Positions 49,826-58,803 of a DNA stretch of 64,000 nt are shown here, one piece after another (the stretch's first letter is position 1; the number at the start of each line of letters is the position of its first letter). The position numbers and the translations under genes are program-made. The stretch is from Anaerolineales bacterium (lineage in GTDB: Bacteria; Chloroflexota; Anaerolineae; Anaerolineales; Villigracilaceae), in assembly GCA_024710905.1 (NCBI GenBank), contig JANJTV010000012.1:1-64000 (forward strand). The letters run 5' to 3'. The notes under the pieces were generated by a model, which was given only the letters and a program-made list of their open reading frames with translations, made no database searches and was not told the DNA's origin.

Positions 49826-50650
49826 TTATGTAATCCGTTCCATTTGCCACTGCGAGATTTCCTCCTGTTGAAACCCCAGGCTTTCTAACAACCCGCCCAG
49901 TTCCTCGGGGAAAATCGGCGGCACGTGCCAGGTTTTGCCGGGGTGCAGGGCAAAGACCCCTTGCAGCAAGGCAGCAGCCTGGCCGGTGCGGCGCGCTTCC
50001 GGTGTGACAACCAGGCTGCGGAGGACGACATGCTCTGTGGCCGTGTCGCTGGTGAGAAGGAAGGCCTCGCCCAGCCGAAAACCATGCAGGCCGTTCATTC
50101 GCCGCAGGGTGATTGCATCCACCTGCCAGGGCAGGTTGGGCAGGCCGTGCTGTTCCACGGCGGCGATGGCCGCCTCAGCGAGGATGATGTCTGGAATTCG
50201 GGAATCAGGCGCGGGGGAGCCAGCCTGCAACTTCCAGCCCAACAGGCGGCGTATTTTCTTGAATCCGAAATGCTCATACAGGCGAATGGCCGGTTCGTTC
50301 TGGGCGATTACTTCCAGTTCCATGCTTGTTTCGCCGCGTTTGGCAGATTCTTGAATCAGCAGCTCCATCAGCCATCGGCCGGCGCCTTTGCCGCGCAAGT
50401 TTGTCGTTATGCCCATGCCTGCCACCCGGCTGACACCGGGCCGGAGCGAGATGAGAGCCAGCCCGGCAGGCTGACCCTCGGAGAGCAGGATGTGGCTGTG
50501 TTCCAGGCTGACATTGTCTCTGTGCAGGAAGGCTTGCATCGCCTCCGCACTGAAATTGACCGGCATAAAGTAGCCTTCGAAGGCCTGGTTGAAGAACCTG
50601 GCCAACTGGTTGGGGTTGTAGTTTTGTGCAGGTTGGGTGGAATAGCTCAT
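49826..50650 (-). CDS. GNAT family N-acetyltransferase, two-domain
   Basis: ATG 50650 gives a 274-residue protein. The N-terminal GNAT domain has the acetyl-CoA loop MGITTNLRGKGAGRWLM near residue 80 and the NEPAIRLYEHFGFKKIRR end motif. The C-terminal half (about 150-274) looks like a second, degenerate GNAT fold with VVTPEARRTGQAAALLQG. The acceptor is unknown. Its start lies next to the divergent MFS promoter (TATAAT at 50656), so the two genes share a short control region. Confidence 0.85.
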   Translation of the reverse strand: MSYSTQPAQNYNPNQLARFFNQAFEGYFMPVNFSAEAMQAFLHRDNVSLEHSHILLSEGQPAGLALISLRPGVSRVAGMGITTNLRGKGAGRWLMELLIQESAKRGETSMELEVIAQNEPAIRLYEHFGFKKIRRLLGWKLQAGSPAPDSRIPDIILAEAAIAAVEQHGLPNLPWQVDAITLRRMNGLHGFRLGEAFLLTSDTATEHVVLRSLVVTPEARRTGQAAALLQGVFALHPGKTWHVPPIFPEELGGLLESLGFQQEEISQWQMERIT

Positions 50651-50661
50651 GGCTGTATAAT
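50633..50661 (+). promoter_or_regulatory. Sigma-70-type promoter for the MFS gene
   Basis: TTGGGT at 50633-50638 and a perfect TATAAT at 50656-50661 are spaced by 17 nt. The -35 lies inside the start of the divergent GNAT gene. Confidence 0.6.
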
Positions 50662-50688
50662 AGCACGCATTCCCATTCTGGAGAAAGT

Positions 50689-51930
50689 ATGAATTCAATC
50701 GAATCGCAAGCCAGGAAATTAACCTATGTTCTCTTGGCCGGGCAAAGCCTGGCTTCGGCCGGGTTTATTGCCATGGCCACACTCAACCCAATCCTGGGCG
50801 CCCGACTGGGCGGTTCGCCCGGCTGGGCCGGGGTGCCTTCGGCGGTCTACCTGCTGGGCGGGGCCTTTGCCGCCTCGCTGTGGGGTGAGTTGATGGAGCG
50901 TTTTGGCCGTCGTAACGGAATTTCGGCAGGCCTGCTGCTAGGCGTATTTGGATCGGGCTTGGTGGCGGCCTCCGTGCAGGTAAGTCTTTTATGGCTTTTC
51001 CTGTTTGGCATGCTCTTGATGGGCTTTGCCCAATCGGCAGTGACGCTTGGCCGTTTTGCCGCTGCCGAGGTACACCCGCCGCTGGATCGCGGCAAGGCCA
51101 TCTCGACCGTAGTGTTAGGTGGTACATTTGGGGCGGTGTTTGGCCCGCTGATGGTTGCGCCGAGCGGGCAGTTTATGCTGGCGAGTGGTTTCGATGAACT
51201 ATCTGGCGCGTACGTGGTCAGCATGATTCTCTTTGCGCTGTGCACGCTGGTCATCTTTTTCGGGCTGCGGCCCGACCCAAAAGACCTGGGCAGGCAGGTG
51301 TCTGCGCTTTACCCAGGTCCGGTGGTGAATGGCCCGGCAAGGCCGATTGGTGAGATCCTTCGGCAGCCCGGCGCGTTGACTGCCGTGGCGGCCATGGTGC
51401 TCGGGCAGGTGGTGATGGTGGCGGTGATGGTCATCACCTCGCTGCATATGAGCGGGCACGACCATCACCTGGGCGATATTTCGCTGGTCATCTCCTCGCA
51501 TACCTTTGGCATGTTCGCTTTTTCGGTGGTTTCAGGCTGGCTGTCAGACCGTTGGGGACGCAAACCGGTCATTGTGACCGGCGCAGTGACCTTGTTGCTG
51601 GCTTGCCTGGCCGCGCCGCTCTCGCCGGATGTCCTGCCATTGGCGGTGGCGCTCTTCCTGCTTGGCCTGGGCTGGAACTTCTGTTTTGTGGGCGGTTCGG
51701 CCCTCTTGGCCGATCATCTCTCGCCCGTGGAGCGTGCCCGCACACAAGGGTTCAATGACCTGCTGGTAGGCCTGGCTTCGGCCGCAGGCAGTTTTGGCAG
51801 CGGGCTGCTCTTTGCGGCCTCGGGGTTTGTGCTGGTAGCAGGCGTCGGTGTGGTGCTTTCGCTCATCCCGCTCACGCTGGGGCTGTGGTATCGTCCAAAA
51901 ATACTGGCGCCTTCATCGGCATCTTCTTAA
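50689..51930 (+). CDS. MFS transporter
   Basis: ATG 50689 follows TGGAGAAAG. The 413-residue protein has about twelve helices, the first-half loop ELMERFGRRNG and the second-half loop WLSDRWGRKPV, both canonical MFS motif A positions. A MSGHDHHLGDIS stretch near residue 255 has three His that could matter for metal or proton coupling, but that is speculation. The substrate is unknown. It is transcribed alone from its own promoter. Confidence 0.85.
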   Translation: MNSIESQARKLTYVLLAGQSLASAGFIAMATLNPILGARLGGSPGWAGVPSAVYLLGGAFAASLWGELMERFGRRNGISAGLLLGVFGSGLVAASVQVSLLWLFLFGMLLMGFAQSAVTLGRFAAAEVHPPLDRGKAISTVVLGGTFGAVFGPLMVAPSGQFMLASGFDELSGAYVVSMILFALCTLVIFFGLRPDPKDLGRQVSALYPGPVVNGPARPIGEILRQPGALTAVAAMVLGQVVMVAVMVITSLHMSGHDHHLGDISLVISSHTFGMFAFSVVSGWLSDRWGRKPVIVTGAVTLLLACLAAPLSPDVLPLAVALFLLGLGWNFCFVGGSALLADHLSPVERARTQGFNDLLVGLASAAGSFGSGLLFAASGFVLVAGVGVVLSLIPLTLGLWYRPKILAPSSASS

Positions 51931-51937
51931 ATATCAA

Positions 51938-51973
51938 AATCCCCATTTCCTTTCGAGGAAGTGGGGATTTTTC
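51938..51973. terminator. Bidirectional terminator
   Basis: A 14-bp stem (AAATCCCCATTTCC, one G-U pair) with a 6-nt loop and flanking T-run separates the MFS gene from the convergent ferredoxin gene. Confidence 0.88.
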
Positions 51974-51991
51974 AAATAACGGGGGAAAACC

Positions 51992-52180
51992 TTAGGCCGG
52001 TACGATGCAGGCTACCGGGCAGACTTCTACGCATTGAGGCGTGTCGAAATGCCCTTTGCACTCCACGCAGGTGCTGGCGTCAATCAGGTAGATGGTATCG
52101 CCTTCGCTGATTGATTCGGTCGGGCAGGCGGGCAGGCAGGCCCCGCAGGAAATGCATTCATCGAGAATTTTCATGGACAT
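51992..52180 (-). CDS. 2[4Fe-4S] ferredoxin, Alvin/YfhL-like
   Basis: The 62-residue protein carries CISCGACLPACP and the second motif CVECKGHFDTPQCVEVCP, in which eight residues separate the second and third Cys. This longer second loop marks the Allochromatium-type low-potential ferredoxins. AAAGGAG precedes ATG 52180. It may serve as an electron carrier for enzymes such as the 2-oxoacid oxidoreductase at 3863-6601, but it is not linked to them by position. Confidence 0.92.
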   Translation of the reverse strand: MSMKILDECISCGACLPACPTESISEGDTIYLIDASTCVECKGHFDTPQCVEVCPVACIVPA

Positions 52181-52313
52181 GGTCGGTCGCTCCTTTGTGA
52201 ATTAATCTACAAAGATTATGCGACTGGCTTGTTATCGCGTCAATGGACGTTATTCACGATTAAAAGGGGGGATTGTCACCTTTTGGGCGTGACACGGGCG
52301 GGTCACTCCCCGG

Positions 52314-52988
52314 CTATTTTTCCGGTACCGAATAGCCAATCAATTCCAGGCGGTAGCCAAATGGGCTACCGAGGTGGTCATATTTGCCGGAAACAAAACC
52401 CATATTTTCGCAAAAAACCTGTACCTCCGTGCCGCTATTGCTGGGTGTTGCCAACTGGTAGCAGTTGGAAAATTCCCCGGCCAGCGAAGTGTATGCTTCC
52501 GGCCCGGAGAGCACCTCGCGGCAGAGAATGTCCGCTTCGGAGCAGGTCATCCCTGTGATGGGGAAGCTCAGGTACGGGGTCGAGTTTTGCAGGTCGAGCA
52601 TAGGCAGGCTGGCAGGTTGCAGGTAAAGGTGGTTGCCGTCGAAAATATATTTGTAATTTCCATCCGGCAGGTTGAAGATTAACTGGTCATTGGGCTGGCC
52701 TGTAAGCAATTGGGAGGTGCGTTGCATTTCGGCAATGTAAGCGCCGGTTTCATCCAATTCGGCCCGGGTGATGACTTCTGTGATGCGCCAGGTAACGGAC
52801 GACTCTTCGAAATAGGAGGTGTACTCATAAATCCATGTGGCGCCGACGTTAAGCGGGAAAGGCGCATTGTACGGCGCGAGTGTGGGCGTTGGCGCGTTGG
52901 GTGGGGTGGCGGTTGGCGGTGTCGAGGCGGGACGCACGCAGGAGGTGAGAATCAGCACGATGAACGGGAGGAAAGCCAGGGGGCGCAT
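52314..52988 (-). CDS. Secreted lipoprotein of unknown function
   Basis: The 224-residue protein has a lipoprotein signal (LILTSC, Cys near residue 17) and a Thr/Pro/Ala-rich linker to about 38. A beta-rich domain starting NVGATWIYEY follows. Four Cys in the mature part could form disulfides. The GATWxY strand recalls the lipoprotein at 10784, so they may share a fold. No enzymatic motif is visible. It is a single-gene unit. Confidence 0.68.
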   Translation of the reverse strand: MRPLAFLPFIVLILTSCVRPASTPPTATPPNAPTPTLAPYNAPFPLNVGATWIYEYTSYFEESSVTWRITEVITRAELDETGAYIAEMQRTSQLLTGQPNDQLIFNLPDGNYKYIFDGNHLYLQPASLPMLDLQNSTPYLSFPITGMTCSEADILCREVLSGPEAYTSLAGEFSNCYQLATPSNSGTEVQVFCENMGFVSGKYDHLGSPFGYRLELIGYSVPEK

Positions 52989-53004
52989 GCCGGAATCCTT
53001 GAAT

Positions 53005-53035
53005 CAAAAATGGGAGTGAACCTGTCACTCCCATT
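53005..53035 (-). terminator. Terminator after the M32 carboxypeptidase gene
   Basis: An 11-bp perfect stem (AATGGGAGTGA and its complement) with a 5-nt loop is followed on the minus strand by TTTTTG. It lies 18 nt past the carboxypeptidase stop. Confidence 0.85.
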
Positions 53036-53052
53036 CTACATCGTTTGGTGGT

Positions 53053-54567
53053 TTACAGTTTGTATAACTCGCCGTATTTTTCTTTCAGATAGCCGATATA
53101 CGGGTCAATGCGCAGCGGGCCGCCGGTAACGCGCTCGATCAGTTCCGGCGCGGTAAATTTGGAGCCGTGGGTGTAGATGTTGTTGCGCAGCCAGTTGTGC
53201 AGGGTGCCGAACTTGCCTTTACCGATCTCAGCGGGGATTTCAGGATGGGCCTTGAGCGCCTGGTTGTAGAACAGGGCGCTGAGGATGTTCCCGATGGTGT
53301 AACCCTGGAAGGCGCCGCCGATCACACCGCCGTACCAGTGTACGTCTTGCAGGCAGCCATCCACGTTGCTGGGAGCCTGCACACCGAGGTCGCTTTTATA
53401 GCGGGCATGCCAGGCTTCAGGCAGGTCCTTGATTGACAATGAGCCTTCGAGCATTTGCAGTTCCAGGTCGAAGCGGATCATGACATGCAGGTTGTAGGTC
53501 ACTTCGTCTGCATCCGTACGAATCAGGGATTTCTGTACCTTGTTGATGGCGCGGTGGAAGGTATCCAGGCTGACCTTGTTAAGTTGTTCGGGGAAGGTGG
53601 CCTGCAACTTCGGGTAATAATGTTCCCAGAAGGTGCGTGAACGACTGACGATATTTTCCCAGGTGCGGGACTGGCTTTCGTGGACGCCCGCGCTGGTACC
53701 GCCGCCGAGGGGGGTGGCGTCGTAAGCCATATTAATCCCCATCTCGTACATGGCGTGCCCGGCCTCGTGGGTGGTGCTGAACAGGGCTTCACCGAGGTCA
53801 TTTTCCTTGACGCGGGTGGTGATGCGGATGTCGCCCAGCGAGAACTTGGTCATGAAGGGATGGTGGGTTTTATCCTGGCGGCCGCGCTCGAAGTCGTAAC
53901 CAAAGTCTTTGATGACTTCTACGCCAAAGGCCAACTGCTTGTCTTCGGGGAAGTGTTGTTTCAGGCAGGAGTCATCGGCGGGTTCCTGCTCGGTGATGGT
54001 TCTGACCAGCGGGACGAGCTGCTCTCGCAATTCTGCGAACAGGGCGCGCACGGAGGCGGCCTTCATGCCGTAATCGGCAAAATCGATCAGCGGGTCGGCG
54101 ATATGGTCGTAGCCGGGGAAGCAGTCAGCCATCTGGCGGCTGAGGTCGAGGGTTTTTTCCAGCAACGGGGCAACCGTGCTGAAATCGTTGGCCGGCCGGG
54201 CGCGTGTCCAGGCGTCGTAGGCAATGGCCGTGTGCTGGTAGAATTCGCCCAGCAGCGAGGGCGGGATCTTGGTGGCGTTGTCATATTCACGGCGGGTGAC
54301 ACGAATCAGCGCGGCATCGTCATGGTCAAAAGGCAGGCTTTCTCCGTAGGGAGTTAGGTCGTCGAGCAGTTTGCCCACAGCCGGGTCGATGAATTTTTCC
54401 TGGGCCAGGCGACCGAGGGTGGCCATCTGGCGGCCACGGGCGGCGGCCCCGCCGCGGGGCATGTAGGTGGCCTGGTCCCAGCCCAGGACGGCGGAAGCAC
54501 CGTTCAGGTCGCTGATTTCCATCAGGCGGGTCTTGAGTTCTTGAAGTTTGCTATCCATTTCAGCCAT
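53053..54567 (-). CDS. M32 family carboxypeptidase (carboxypeptidase Taq type)
   Basis: ATG 54567 follows AGGAG. The 504-residue protein has the usual M32 length and motifs: DPLIDFADYG near residue 155, the zinc site TTHEAGHAMYE (HEXXH) near 266, and GVHESQSRTWENIVSRS about 30 residues later with the third metal ligand and catalytic residues. It removes C-terminal residues from peptides in the cytoplasm. It is transcribed alone, between two hairpins. Confidence 0.94.
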   Translation of the reverse strand: MAEMDSKLQELKTRLMEISDLNGASAVLGWDQATYMPRGGAAARGRQMATLGRLAQEKFIDPAVGKLLDDLTPYGESLPFDHDDAALIRVTRREYDNATKIPPSLLGEFYQHTAIAYDAWTRARPANDFSTVAPLLEKTLDLSRQMADCFPGYDHIADPLIDFADYGMKAASVRALFAELREQLVPLVRTITEQEPADDSCLKQHFPEDKQLAFGVEVIKDFGYDFERGRQDKTHHPFMTKFSLGDIRITTRVKENDLGEALFSTTHEAGHAMYEMGINMAYDATPLGGGTSAGVHESQSRTWENIVSRSRTFWEHYYPKLQATFPEQLNKVSLDTFHRAINKVQKSLIRTDADEVTYNLHVMIRFDLELQMLEGSLSIKDLPEAWHARYKSDLGVQAPSNVDGCLQDVHWYGGVIGGAFQGYTIGNILSALFYNQALKAHPEIPAEIGKGKFGTLHNWLRNNIYTHGSKFTAPELIERVTGGPLRIDPYIGYLKEKYGELYKL

Positions 54568-54632
54568 GTAGCATCTCCTGTAGTGGTTGTTTTCGCAGGG
54601 GTATTGTACCAATAAAAGATTGGAGGATTAAG

Positions 54633-54663
54633 CACTACGGGCGCACATCGTGCGCCCGTAGTG
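54633..54663. terminator. GC-rich hairpin after valS
   Basis: A 14-bp perfect stem (CACTACGGGCGCAC and its complement) with a 3-nt loop begins 3 nt past the valS stop. The downstream T-run is short (CTTAAT), so it may act as a weak terminator or as an mRNA 3'-end stabiliser. Confidence 0.7.
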
Positions 54664-54665
54664 TA

Positions 54666-57368
54666 TTAGCCCAACTGGGTTTTGATTTTGTGCGCTGTTT
54701 CTTTCAGCACGACCAGTTTGTCGCGCTCTTTCTGGACGACCGGCGCGGGGGCTTTGTTGGAAAAATCACTGCCAAGCAGGGTCTCCAGCCGGGCGATCTG
54801 CGCTTCGGCATCCGTTAGTTCTTTTTGCAGGCGGGCGCGTTCTTCCGCGGGATCCACCATTTCGGCCAGCGGCAGGTGGATTTCCACCGGGCCAGCCACC
54901 AGCGTGATGTGTCCTTCGGGCTTTGAATCCAGGCTCGGATGGATCTGCAGGCGGGCTTCATCCAGCCCGGCCAGTGCGGCCAAGTTGCGTTTTTCCCCTT
55001 CAAAGAGATCGGCACGTTCCTTCCCTGTCGCAATGATGGCGGACAGTTTGCTGGATGGCTTGACGTTCTTTTCGGCGCGCATGTTGCGGATGGCTCGGAT
55101 GATCTCTTGCACCAGTTGGAAGCGGGTAATGCTTTCTTCTTCCCAGCCTTCATTTTGCATGGGTTCCGGCCAGCGGGCGGTGATGAGCACCTCACCCCAC
55201 ATGCCATCTTCGGGCAGAAGTTTGCCGGAGTGACCCTGAGAGGCTTTCTTAAGATGCCCCCAGATTTCCTCGGTGACGAAGGGGGTAAAGGGATGCAGCA
55301 GGCGCAGGATGGTGTCGAAGGTGCGTACCAGCAGGTTGGCGGTGTAGAAGGCCCGGTCGCCGCCTGCGTTGATTTGCAGCTTGGCGATTTCAAGATACCA
55401 GTCGGCGAAGTCGTCCCAGAAGAAGTCAATAATTTGCTGGCCTGCCTGGCCATACTGGAAGGTCTGGAACAGGCGCTCGACGTCGCGGGTGAGCTTTTTG
55501 AGCCGGGCATTGGTGTACGAGTCGGCCAGAGTCCATTGTGGATCTGCCTGCGGCGCAGCGGGGGCGCGTTGCAACAGGGTGATGACCAGCCGCCCGGCGT
55601 TCCACAGTTTGTTGGCAAAATTGCGGTTTGATTCTACTTTTTTGACCGAAAGATTCATGTCTTTGCCCGGTGTGGCGCCCACCAGCAGGGTGAAACGCAG
55701 CGCGTCGGTGCCCAACTCATCCATGACAGTCAGGGGATCAATTACATTGCCTTTGGTCTTGCTCATTTTCTGGCCATGTTCGTCACGCACCAGGCCGTGC
55801 AGGTACACGGTGTGGAAGGGGGCTTCCTCGGTAAATTCGAGGCCGCTCATGATCATCCGCGCCACCCAGAAGAACAGGATGTCGTAGCCTGTTTCCATGT
55901 AACTGGTCGGATAGAAATATTTCAGGTCCGGTGTTTCATCGGGCCAGCCCAGGGTGCTGAACGGCCACAGGCCGCTGGAAAACCAGGTATCCAACACGTC
56001 CGGGTCTTGCTGGATATTTGCCGAGCCGCAGTGGGCGCAGTGGGTCGGGTCTTCGCGGGTGCAGGTCTGTTCCCCGCAGTTGGCGCAATACCAGACCGGG
56101 ATGCGGTGCCCCCACCATAACTGGCGGCTGATGCACCAATCCTGGATGTTTTCCATCCAGTTGAAATAGACCTTTTCGAAGTAATCTGGCACGATTTTGA
56201 TGTCGCCATTCTTGACGGCCATCAGGCCTTTTTCGGCCATCGGTGCGATTTTCACGAACCATTGTTCCGAGATCATCGGTTCGATAATTTCACCGCCGCG
56301 CTGTGAGCGTGGAATCTTGGTTGGGTACGGTTCAGTCTTCAGGGTCAGGCCAGCCGCTTCCATATCCGCCCACAGCTTCTTGCGCGCGTCAAAACGGTCC
56401 ATCCCGCTGTAGGGGCCGCCTTCCTCGGTCACCCGGGCGCTTTTATCCAGCATGGAGATGATGGGCAGGTTATGGCGATGGGCGATGGCATAGTCGTTGG
56501 GGTCGTGCCCCGGCGTGATTTTCAGTGCGCCCGTCCCGAACTCAGGGGAGACGTACTCATCGCCAATGACAGGAATCTTGCGCCCGAGCATGGGCACCAG
56601 CACCTGTTTGCCGATGTATTTTTTGTATCGTTCATCTTTTGGGTGAACCGCTACCGCTGTATCGCCGAGGATGGTTTCGGGACGAACTGTTGCCACGGGT
56701 ATGTATTCGCCGGAACCGTCGGACAGCATGTATTTGAAGTGATACATGCTGACGGTTTCTTCGCTGTATTCCACTTCCAGGTCTGAAACGGCGGTCTTCA
56801 GGCCGGGGCTCCAGTTAATCAGGCGCGGGCCGCGGTAGATCAACCCCTTTTCGTACAGGCGTACGAAGGCCTCGCGCACGGCGCGGGAAAGACCTTCGTC
56901 CATGGTGAAGCGCTCGCGTTCCCAGTCACACGAGGCGCCCAGGCGGCGAATCTGTTGGGTAATCAGGCTGCCGTATTTTTCCTTCCATTGCCAGGCGCGT
57001 TCGATGAATTTTTCGCGGCCCACTTGCTCGCGGCTGGTACCTTCTTTCACCAACTGGCGTTCCACCATCAATTGGGTTGCAATCCCGGCGTGGTCTGTGC
57101 CGGGCACCCACAGTGTGGAGAAGCCCTTCATGCGGTGGTAGCGAATCATCAGGTCTTCCACGCTGACGAACATGGCGTGGCCGAGATGCAGTTCACCGGT
57201 CACGTTGGGAGGGGGGATGGAGATGACAAAAGGCTTGACATTCGGATCGAATTCGGGCTGGTTGGGGTCGTTATGCGGCTTGAAATAACCACCCGCCTCC
57301 CACATGGCGTAAATGCGTTCCTCGGTGGCTTTAAAGTCGTAAGTTTTAGGCAGTTCGTATTCACTCAT
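54666..57368 (-). CDS. valS: Valyl-tRNA synthetase
   Basis: The 900-residue protein is a full-length class I synthetase. It starts ELPKTYDFKATEERIYAMWE, has the HIGH motif as LHLGHAMF near 60, an editing domain with a DPTHCAHCG-type zinc knuckle nearby, the KMSKS motif as KMSKTKGN near 535, and a C-terminal coiled coil. It charges tRNA-Val. Its start overlaps the stop of a small zinc-ribbon gene as ATGA, and both lie downstream of a valine-type T-box, so expression rises when tRNA-Val is uncharged. Confidence 0.96.
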   Translation of the reverse strand: MSEYELPKTYDFKATEERIYAMWEAGGYFKPHNDPNQPEFDPNVKPFVISIPPPNVTGELHLGHAMFVSVEDLMIRYHRMKGFSTLWVPGTDHAGIATQLMVERQLVKEGTSREQVGREKFIERAWQWKEKYGSLITQQIRRLGASCDWERERFTMDEGLSRAVREAFVRLYEKGLIYRGPRLINWSPGLKTAVSDLEVEYSEETVSMYHFKYMLSDGSGEYIPVATVRPETILGDTAVAVHPKDERYKKYIGKQVLVPMLGRKIPVIGDEYVSPEFGTGALKITPGHDPNDYAIAHRHNLPIISMLDKSARVTEEGGPYSGMDRFDARKKLWADMEAAGLTLKTEPYPTKIPRSQRGGEIIEPMISEQWFVKIAPMAEKGLMAVKNGDIKIVPDYFEKVYFNWMENIQDWCISRQLWWGHRIPVWYCANCGEQTCTREDPTHCAHCGSANIQQDPDVLDTWFSSGLWPFSTLGWPDETPDLKYFYPTSYMETGYDILFFWVARMIMSGLEFTEEAPFHTVYLHGLVRDEHGQKMSKTKGNVIDPLTVMDELGTDALRFTLLVGATPGKDMNLSVKKVESNRNFANKLWNAGRLVITLLQRAPAAPQADPQWTLADSYTNARLKKLTRDVERLFQTFQYGQAGQQIIDFFWDDFADWYLEIAKLQINAGGDRAFYTANLLVRTFDTILRLLHPFTPFVTEEIWGHLKKASQGHSGKLLPEDGMWGEVLITARWPEPMQNEGWEEESITRFQLVQEIIRAIRNMRAEKNVKPSSKLSAIIATGKERADLFEGEKRNLAALAGLDEARLQIHPSLDSKPEGHITLVAGPVEIHLPLAEMVDPAEERARLQKELTDAEAQIARLETLLGSDFSNKAPAPVVQKERDKLVVLKETAHKIKTQLG

Positions 57369-57634
57369 TTTTGCTCCTCGCTCAGTTTCTTCCAGTTGCT
57401 TGCTTTTTCCAGCAGGCCAAAATTCGGATCGTTGGTGCTGGCGTAAGTTTCAAAAAATCCGCAGGCCCGACAGACATAGTGTTCAAGGTTGATGACATGT
57501 ACCTTTTCTTCCCAGAATCCTTCCCCTTCCATCACGCGCATCCCATAGGAATGCATGCTGGCCGGGTAGAAGCCGTTCTCTGGTGAGTGGTAAATTTCAC
57601 TTGACGAACATTTTAGGCAGGTGCCATTTTTCAT
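57365..57634 (-). CDS. Small zinc-ribbon protein between T-box and valS
   Basis: ATG 57634 follows AAGGAG. The 89-residue protein starts MKNGTCLKCSSSEIY and later has YVCRACGFFETY, giving two CxxC pairs about 40 residues apart, a zinc ribbon. A longer frame would run into the T-box and is rejected. No known synthetase partner has this shape to my knowledge. It is the first gene under the T-box and overlaps the valS start by 4 nt. Its product may be made in step with ValS. Confidence 0.78.
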   Translation of the reverse strand: MKNGTCLKCSSSEIYHSPENGFYPASMHSYGMRVMEGEGFWEEKVHVINLEHYVCRACGFFETYASTNDPNFGLLEKASNWKKLSEEQK

Positions 57635-57655
57635 GTTGTACTCCTTGAAGGGCAA

Positions 57656-57927
57656 ACAAAAACGCTTCGTCCTGGCAAGAGGACGAAGCGCATGCTTGCT
57701 CCGCGGTACCACCTCGGTTCGCCCACAATGGGCGCACTCTGCGGCTGGCCATCACCAGCCTGCACGATAACGGGCGCTCCCGTGCCGTTCTACTCTCTTG
57801 CGATTTCTTCGGCAATATTCCCGGGCGACATTCAACAATCGGTTGCTGTGGAGGCTTCCAGCCAGGGTCTCAATCAACCACCGGCCTCCTTTTCTGTCAG
57901 CGTTCCGGCCGCCTACTCCTCCCGGAT
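57656..57927 (-). promoter_or_regulatory. T-box riboswitch, valine-type specifier (GUC)
   Basis: On the minus strand the leader contains AGGAGTAGGC (57920-57911) as the Stem I bulge. Stem I base arms CCGGG/CCCGG (57925-57921 with 57825-57821) enclose a candidate specifier GTC at 57829-57827 in GAATGTCGCCC. The T-box sequence AACCGAGGTGGTACCGCGG is at 57719-57701. A 10-bp terminator stem (CGCTTCGTCC with GGACGAAGCG, 57690-57663) followed by TTTTTGTTT ends the leader. The arrangement matches the known T-box class, and GUC agrees with the downstream valS. Confidence 0.92.
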
Positions 57928-57933
57928 GCGCTG

Positions 57934-57961
57934 ATTATACCGATTCCGACAAACTCGTCAA
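57934..57961 (-). promoter_or_regulatory. Promoter of the T-box/valS transcript
   Basis: On the minus strand TTGACG (57961-57956) and a perfect TATAAT (57939-57934) are spaced by 16 nt. Transcription would start near 57927, at the base of Stem I. The -35 overlaps the end of the upstream EamA gene. Confidence 0.8.
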
Positions 57962-58803
57962 GATGGCTGTATGGTCAGTAATACGATTGCGCCCAGCGCA
58001 AGCAAAATTCCCAGCCATTGCCAGCGGGAAAGGCGTTCTTTCAGGAACCACCAGGCTAGCATGACTGTCCCGCCGGGGTACAACGAGGCCAACACAGCGG
58101 CTACATCCAGCCGCCCGGTCTGGGCTGCCAGCACATAGAAGGTATTGCCGACCACATCCAGCCCGGCATTGAGCAGCACAATCGGCCAGGAGCCGCGCAC
58201 AATGCCCAGCGATTCGCGTCGCGCCAGAAGGATGGCAAGGATCAAGATTGTCCCGCTGCTGCGCGAGGCGATCATCGGCCAGAGGGTGGCCGTTTGGGTG
58301 GCCCCTTCGATCAGGACGAAATATGCCCCAAAGCCAATGCCTGAGAGCAGGGGCAGGCGCAGGTCGGCCAGCGTTTTGAGTTGCGGAAGGCCGCCTTCGC
58401 TGCTGGAGACCAGCCAGACAGCTGCCAGGGCCAGCACAAACCCGGCAACCTGGAACCAGCCGGGCAGGCCTTCGGTGATTATCGCCACACCCACCGGGAT
58501 GGTTGCCGCCAGCAAGGCTGACACGGGCGTGGCGATGCTCATCTGCCCGGTGGCCAGGGCCTGGTAGAGTGCCAGCAACCCCAGCGTTCCCAATAGCCCG
58601 GCTGAACCTGCCAGCAGAATCACCGGCCAGCCAGGAAAGGCTTCCCTGGCGAGGGTCAGCCAGCCAAGCAGCAGGACTATGCCGACCCAGTCGGCGTAAA
58701 AAACGGCCCGTAAGGCTCCATTGCGGCGGCTGGAAAGTCCGCCGGCAAAATCGCCGCCGCCCCACGTCAGGGCGGAGAGCAGCCCGTAAACGACGGCCAA
58801 CAT
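57958..58803 (-). CDS. EamA/DMT family transporter
   Basis: The 281-residue protein has ten predicted helices in two EamA repeats, beginning VVYGLLSALTWGGGDFAGGLSSRR and ending in a short tail. Such proteins export or import small metabolites or amino acids. It overlaps the stop of the CitE-like gene as TGATG, so it belongs to the operon that runs from surE leftward. The transported compound may relate to the C5/C4 acid chemistry of its neighbours, but that is inference. Confidence 0.85.
   Translation of the reverse strand: MLAVVYGLLSALTWGGGDFAGGLSSRRNGALRAVFYADWVGIVLLLGWLTLAREAFPGWPVILLAGSAGLLGTLGLLALYQALATGQMSIATPVSALLAATIPVGVAIITEGLPGWFQVAGFVLALAAVWLVSSSEGGLPQLKTLADLRLPLLSGIGFGAYFVLIEGATQTATLWPMIASRSSGTILILAILLARRESLGIVRGSWPIVLLNAGLDVVGNTFYVLAAQTGRLDVAAVLASLYPGGTVMLAWWFLKERLSRWQWLGILLALGAIVLLTIQPS

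Noticed and set aside
49750-49830. A frameshift that cut the C-terminal half off the cyclase/NTPase gene
   Set aside because: After the stop there is a terminator and then a convergent GNAT gene. No TPR coding sequence continues in any frame, so this is not a simple frameshift.
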